Shown piece by piece: positions 16,086-19,257 of a stretch of DNA of 19,257 nucleotides; the first letter of the stretch is position 1; every line of letters starts with the position of its first letter. This stretch comes from Caryophanales bacterium UBA2450 (GTDB taxonomy: Bacteria > Bacillota_I > Bacilli_A > RFN20 > CAG-826): NCBI GenBank assembly GCA_002342545.1, contig DDQE01000019.1, positions 1 through 19,257 on the forward strand, read 5' to 3'. The translations under genes and the position numbers were made by a program. The notes beneath the pieces were generated by a model, which searched no databases, had not been told where the DNA came from, and saw only the letters and a list, made by a program, of their open reading frames with translations.

Positions 16086-16120
16086 TGAAAAAAGCGCTTT
16101 ATAAGAAGGCGCTTTTTTCA
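16086..16120. terminator. Bidirectional terminator between RhuM/Fic and the ATPase
   Basis: TGAAAAAAGCGC (16086-16097) and GCGCTTTTTTCA (16109-16120) form a perfect 12-bp stem with an 11-nt loop. A and T runs on the two sides allow function on both strands. It begins 4 nt after the RhuM/Fic stop and ends 18 bases before the convergent ATPase stop. Confidence 0.9.
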
Positions 16121-16137
16121 TACTTATAAAAGCATTA

Positions 16138-17517
16138 TTAAAACAATTTTTCTAAAGAAACAATATTGACGAGCGGGTAGTTTGTTTTAACACTTTTAAT
16201 AACCCCGCTTTTAGAAAAAATATAATAAATGACATGATCTATCTTTAACGATTTTGAATTTTCAATTAACTCATCCATGTCGCCCATATTAAATTCCTTG
16301 TTGGTGAATTTGCATTCAGCACATATAGCGCGATGCTCATCTTTAAGCACCACATCAATATCAAACGTTTCACCATTTTTACGCTTACCATAATATTTGC
16401 CATATTCAAGCGGAATAAAATCCAATTTTCCTTGTAAGGATTGATTTAGAAGATACTGTTCGCAAACGCCTTCAAATTTCAAGCCAACATAGGACGACAA
16501 ATCATTTTCTATAAAACGATTATAAAATGATTCAGGATTAACAAGAATATTTAAAATATTCTTTCTCTTATAAACAAATCTGAAATAAAAGGAGAAAAAG
16601 TTATCTTGAATATAATAACGATAGTCTTTGCTATTTCTAGCATTTATCATCTTAACTTTTTCCACGATACGTGCATTAACTAATTTTTCCATATATGTGG
16701 ATACCTTAGCAGCCTCAACATTCAGCTGAGTAGAGATATCGTTAAAAGTTGTATTGCCTAAGCTAAGAACATACAGAAGTTCTTTGTAAAAAGTTGTGTC
16801 TCTAAAATCATCTTTTAGTAAAAGATCAATTTCGTCTGCAAGAGCACCACTAGGGGTTAAAATTTCGTTTATTATATTTTCTTTTATAGAAACGGACGGA
16901 TTTATAGAGGCTAAATTCTTCCCTTTTCCTCCAAAAACAGAGTAAGCAATTATTTTATCTTCGTTAGAATAAGACGAATAAAAACTTGAAGCTTCTTTAT
17001 AATCAAATTCATTTAGTTTGATACTAAGATTCCTTCTTCCGTATAGAGGAGAATTTGTATCTAAAATTTCTTTTTCAATTGATGACACATTTGATCCACA
17101 AACAATCAATAAAACGTTTTTATTTTTTAAATGATTATCAATTTCATTTTGAAGTTGTGATGCGAATGTGTTGTCCGCTCTAAAAATATAATTTATTTCG
17201 TCAATGCAAATAACTAATTTGTCATTGCCAACATTATTATTGATATAGTTAAAACAATCCTTCCAGGAATTCAAATTAATATCAAATTTAGAAGGATATA
17301 CATCAAGTATCGAATCTTTAAAAGCTTCAATCGACAAAGAAGCACTATTTTCAATTGCCTGAAAAGCAATGATATTTGCTGATAACGATTCAAAAAAATG
17401 TTGTAACAAATAAGATTTTCCCACTCTTCTTCTGCCGTAAACAACAACCATTTTAAATCCATGATAATTAAAATTATCATTTAATAGTTTTAATTCTGAT
17501 TCTCTACCATAAAACAT
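16138..17517 (-). CDS. AAA+ ATPase with winged helix and DUF234/PD-(D/E)XK-like domain
   Basis: A 459-residue protein of the archaeal-type ATPase/DUF234 group. Walker A is GRRRVGKS at 28-35, Walker B LVICIDEIN at 101-109 (D106, E107), and CGSN at 140-143 is a sensor-like element. A winged helix follows at about 245-300 (TFNDISTQLNVEAAKVSTYM). The C-terminal domain has E349, D386/D388 in FDIDVV, and ECK at 401-403, a spacing that fits a PD-(D/E)XK nuclease-type core. Function of this widespread family is poorly defined; mobile-element, defence or regulatory roles have all been suggested. GGAGG lies 6 nt before the ATG. The promoter carries three tandem palindromic repeats, suggesting autoregulation through the winged helix. 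It is convergent with RhuM/Fic and ends at a shared terminator. Confidence 0.87.
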   Translation of the reverse strand: MFYGRESELKLLNDNFNYHGFKMVVVYGRRRVGKSYLLQHFFESLSANIIAFQAIENSASLSIEAFKDSILDVYPSKFDINLNSWKDCFNYINNNVGNDKLVICIDEINYIFRADNTFASQLQNEIDNHLKNKNVLLIVCGSNVSSIEKEILDTNSPLYGRRNLSIKLNEFDYKEASSFYSSYSNEDKIIAYSVFGGKGKNLASINPSVSIKENIINEILTPSGALADEIDLLLKDDFRDTTFYKELLYVLSLGNTTFNDISTQLNVEAAKVSTYMEKLVNARIVEKVKMINARNSKDYRYYIQDNFFSFYFRFVYKRKNILNILVNPESFYNRFIENDLSSYVGLKFEGVCEQYLLNQSLQGKLDFIPLEYGKYYGKRKNGETFDIDVVLKDEHRAICAECKFTNKEFNMGDMDELIENSKSLKIDHVIYYIFSKSGVIKSVKTNYPLVNIVSLEKLF

Positions 17518-17528
17518 AATCTACCTCC

Positions 17529-17573
17529 ATTTACTAAATTGTGATTTACTAAATCGTGATTTACTAAATTATA
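17529..17573. repeat. Three tandem 15-bp palindromic repeats at the ATPase promoter
   Basis: Three adjoining 15-bp units start at 17529, 17544 and 17559. Each begins with the 11-bp odd palindrome ATTTACTAAAT and continues TGTG, CGTG or TATA. They span from the -10 TATAAT (17573-17568), which is part of the third unit, down to the ribosome site at 17528-17524. Identical palindromes at 15-bp steps between -10 and ribosome site look like an operator array, likely for the ATPase's own winged helix or another regulator. Confidence 0.75.
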
Positions 17574-17595
17574 CAATATCGTCTTTGGATTGCAA
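17568..17595 (-). promoter_or_regulatory. Promoter of the ATPase gene
   Basis: On the minus strand TTGCAA (17595-17590), a 16-bp spacer and a perfect TATAAT (17573-17568) are seen. The -35 sits immediately next to the T run of the malQ terminator (17602-17597), so the ATPase unit begins exactly where malQ transcription ends. Confidence 0.7.
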
Positions 17596-17596
17596 C

Positions 17597-17629
17597 AAAA
17601 AAGAGTTACCGAGGAATGCTCGGCAACTC
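17597..17629 (-). terminator. Terminator of malQ
   Basis: On the minus strand GAGTTGCCGAG/CTCGGTAACTC forms an 11-bp stem (one G-T pair) with a 5-nt loop, followed by six T (17602-17597). It starts about 8 nt after the malQ TGA. Confidence 0.92.
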
Positions 17630-17636
17630 ATATATG

Positions 17637-19067
17637 TCATTTAAACCATTTATAATCTGGATATTTAATTCTCTTAGTCCAGTTATGATCTTTAAGTTTC
17701 CATTCCCAGTTAGGGGATCCTACTGTTCCTGGATAATTCATTCTCGCTTTATTATCTAGTTTTAATAAATCCTGAAGTGGGAAAATAGTCATTAAAGATG
17801 GAATAGTGAATATATATTTCACTATCTCATCATATAATTTCTTATCATTAGTGATCCCTAATCTTCTTTTAATAAAGGCCTTTTGGTCATCATTAAGATT
17901 TAAGAACCAGCCATATAAAGTTTCATTATCGTGAGTCCCTGGATAGACAATTTGTCTATTAGTGCTTTCATTATTTAAATCAAAGATTGTGAATTCACTA
18001 ATAAACATTCCTGGAAGATTAAATCGATCTCTAAGCTCTAATACTTCAGGTCTTAAATCACCTAAATCTTCTGCGATTAATTGAGTGTTAGGATATTTTT
18101 TATATAAAGCATTAAAAAATTCGTCTTGAGGGCCTATTTTCCATTCACCGATTCTCGCGTCAGTGGCATCTCCTGGAATGACGTAATATGTATCAAAAGC
18201 TCTAAAATGGTCAATACGTAATAAGTCACATAAGTTCATTAAATAGCCGACACGATCCACTAATAACTTATAGTTATCTTCTTTCATTTTTTCAAAGTTA
18301 TAAATTGGAGTTCCCCATAGTTGACCAACATCACTAAAAGCGTCAGGTCCCACTCCACCTACTTCAAATAATTTGTTATCTGGACCAATAGAGAATTGAT
18401 CTCTATTAAGCCAACATTCAACTCCGTCAAATCCAACATAGAACGGCATATCACAGATGACCTTAATACCTTTTCTTTTCGCGTAACTTAAAACGTGTTT
18501 CCACTGCTTTAAAGCTACATATTGCATAAATATTACAAAATTAATTTCATCTAATAACTTTACTGGTGGACAGGTATGAGTGAGGTAGTAATCTCTATCT
18601 TCTGGTTTCCACTCATTCCACTGCTTATTATCGTTATGCCATTTGAATACTTCAAATGTTGCATAAGGCATTACCCATTTATTTCTTACTTTAAATTTAT
18701 GAAGTGTTTCTGGTTGTTTCTTCATAAATTTCTTATAAGCAAGATACAAATATTTCTTCTTATATTCACCAACATTATAGAAATCAACACTACTAGTATG
18801 CTCTAAATAAGCAGGCACTCTTTTAATTAAGCCTTGCTTAGTTAAATAATCTAAAGAGATATATCTAAACTCTAAAGCATTAGAGCAAGTAGACATATAT
18901 GGAGAATATCCTGGCCCTAATGGGTTAAGAGGAAGAACTTGCCAATATTGATATTTATTCTTATGTAACCAATCAATGAATTTATAACATTCATCACCAA
19001 AATCACCAATGCCGTGTCTAGAAGGAAGAGAAGACACCGCAAGTAAAACACCTAATTTCTTATTCAT
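17637..19067 (-). CDS. malQ: 4-alpha-glucanotransferase (amylomaltase)
   Basis: MalQ (GH77) transfers glucan segments between maltodextrins, recycling the short chains left by glycogen phosphorylase. The 476-residue protein matches the bacterial amylomaltase length (about 500). It opens with LLAVSSLPSRHGIGDFG (8-24) and QVLPLNPLGPGYSPYMS (43-59). The catalytic residues are nucleophile D286 in LLRIDHFRAFD, acid/base E333 in LIAEDLG, and D380 in YPGTHDNET. The stop is TGA, supporting the standard code. The only purine-rich site, AAGGAT, is about 13 nt from the ATG, longer than usual. A likely promoter is TTGATA-17-TAATAT. Its partners glgB-glgP lie 2.7 kb downstream on the same strand, separated by the RhuM/Fic-ATPase island. 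Confidence 0.96.
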   Translation of the reverse strand: MNKKLGVLLAVSSLPSRHGIGDFGDECYKFIDWLHKNKYQYWQVLPLNPLGPGYSPYMSTCSNALEFRYISLDYLTKQGLIKRVPAYLEHTSSVDFYNVGEYKKKYLYLAYKKFMKKQPETLHKFKVRNKWVMPYATFEVFKWHNDNKQWNEWKPEDRDYYLTHTCPPVKLLDEINFVIFMQYVALKQWKHVLSYAKRKGIKVICDMPFYVGFDGVECWLNRDQFSIGPDNKLFEVGGVGPDAFSDVGQLWGTPIYNFEKMKEDNYKLLVDRVGYLMNLCDLLRIDHFRAFDTYYVIPGDATDARIGEWKIGPQDEFFNALYKKYPNTQLIAEDLGDLRPEVLELRDRFNLPGMFISEFTIFDLNNESTNRQIVYPGTHDNETLYGWFLNLNDDQKAFIKRRLGITNDKKLYDEIVKYIFTIPSLMTIFPLQDLLKLDNKARMNYPGTVGSPNWEWKLKDHNWTKRIKYPDYKWFK

Positions 19068-19098
19068 AATATATTCATATATCCTTGTTTATAAAATA

Positions 19099-19127
19099 AT
19101 ATTAAATCTATTCAATAATAATATCAA
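19099..19127 (-). promoter_or_regulatory. Probable promoter of malQ
   Basis: On the minus strand TTGATA (19127-19122), a 17-bp spacer and TAATAT (19104-19099) match four or five of six consensus bases. An overlapping alternative, TTGAAT with a 16-bp spacer and TATAAA, is also possible. Transcription would begin 19-25 nt before the ATG. Confidence 0.5.
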
Positions 19128-19155
19128 TATGATTGGGACAAAAATTATTAATTAC

Positions 19156-19213
19156 ATTTTTGTCGAGTATAGTCGACAGATTGCTTATATTTTTGTCGAG
19201 TATAATCGACAGA
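19156..19213. repeat. Two 25-bp direct repeats, each holding a TGTCGA-N6-TCGACA palindrome
   Basis: Units at 19156-19180 and 19189-19213 are identical except for one base (19172/19205) and are offset by 33 bp, about three helical turns. Each has the perfect inverted repeat TGTCGA/TCGACA (19161-19178; 19194-19211). The 6-bp spacer of the second holds most of a TATAAT (19201-19206) that would be the -10 of a plus-strand promoter, and the first holds TATAGT. These look like paired operator sites placed directly on the promoter of the gene starting beyond the window. G+C-containing palindromes stand out in this very AT-rich spacer. Confidence 0.75.
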
Positions 19214-19257
19214 ATTACTATGTTATTAATTACTAAATTGAGTAGGGAGGAAAATTA
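19201..19257 (+). promoter_or_regulatory. 5' region of a plus-strand gene that starts past the window edge
   Basis: A -10 TATAAT at 19201-19206 within the second palindrome, an untranslated leader, and a strong GGGAGG at 19245-19250 are followed by 7 nt to the window end. This spacing predicts a start codon at or just past 19258, divergent from malQ. No good -35 is found, so the promoter may need an activator or be weak. The product is unknown. Confidence 0.6.

Noticed and set aside
17529..17573. Short CRISPR-like array
   Set aside because: The 15-bp units are contiguous without spacers and no cas gene is present.
17637..17639. TGA read as tryptophan (mycoplasma code)
   Set aside because: malQ and the RhuM-Fic gene end at TGA at normal family lengths, and the tryptophans in the translated genes are encoded by TGG without in-frame TGA.
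19009..19236. 75-codon plus-strand open frame
   Set aside because: It crosses the malQ start and the operator repeats; the repeated peptide it contains is just the translated 25-bp DNA repeat.
19230..19240. TTACTAAATTG shared with the ATPase repeat array
   Set aside because: A single 11-base AT-rich match without the palindrome's left arm complete or tandem copies; too weak to call a shared regulator.

Overview
This AT-rich window reads as a low-GC Bacillota chromosome, probably class Bacilli near the Erysipelotrichales/RF39/Acholeplasma-like gut lineages. That placement rests on gene content and codon bias and was not tested. The code looks standard: malQ and the RhuM-Fic gene both stop at TGA at sensible lengths, so this is not a code-4 mollicute. 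No tRNA, rRNA, CRISPR array, transposase or integrase was found.

Layout. (1) 28-2191, plus strand: the potassium uptake pair ktrB-ktrA, ending in a terminator shared with a convergent hipB-hipA toxin-antitoxin pair (3700-2190, minus). (2) 4891-3788, minus: the compact rpmG-secE-nusG operon; rpmG is only 48 codons. (3) 9953-4894, minus: a five-gene operon of an O-antigen-ligase-like membrane protein, smpB, folC, a folate ECF-transporter S component and an unrecognised membrane-anchored protein. (4) 10579-9998, minus: a monocistronic CarD-family RNA polymerase regulator. (5) 14973-10672, minus: glgB-glgP for glycogen branching and phosphorolysis. (6) 15067-17596: a two-gene accessory island with a plus-strand RhuM/Fic fusion and a convergent minus-strand AAA+ ATPase fused to a winged helix and a PD-(D/E)XK-like domain. 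(7) 19127-17597, minus: malQ, a third glycogen/maltodextrin enzyme, cut off from glgB-glgP by the island. (8) 19141-19257: a regulatory region with two 25-bp repeats and a ribosome site for a plus-strand gene starting just past the right edge.

How the genes work together. GlgP, GlgB and MalQ form the storage-glycan remodelling set; the synthase and ADP-glucose pyrophosphorylase are not here. FolT and FolC together suggest folate salvage followed by polyglutamylation. L33, SecE, NusG, SmpB and CarD are core translation, secretion and transcription functions.

Most notable: each accessory gene or pair carries its own symmetrical DNA element on its promoter. These are a 12-bp dyad for RhuM-Fic, three tandem 15-bp palindromic repeats for the ATPase, TAATGT half-sites for hipBA, and two TGTCGA-N6-TCGACA palindromes for the gene beyond the right edge. 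Separately, several housekeeping promoters sit so close to their ATG that the mRNAs should be leaderless or nearly so, while other genes have strong Shine-Dalgarno sites.
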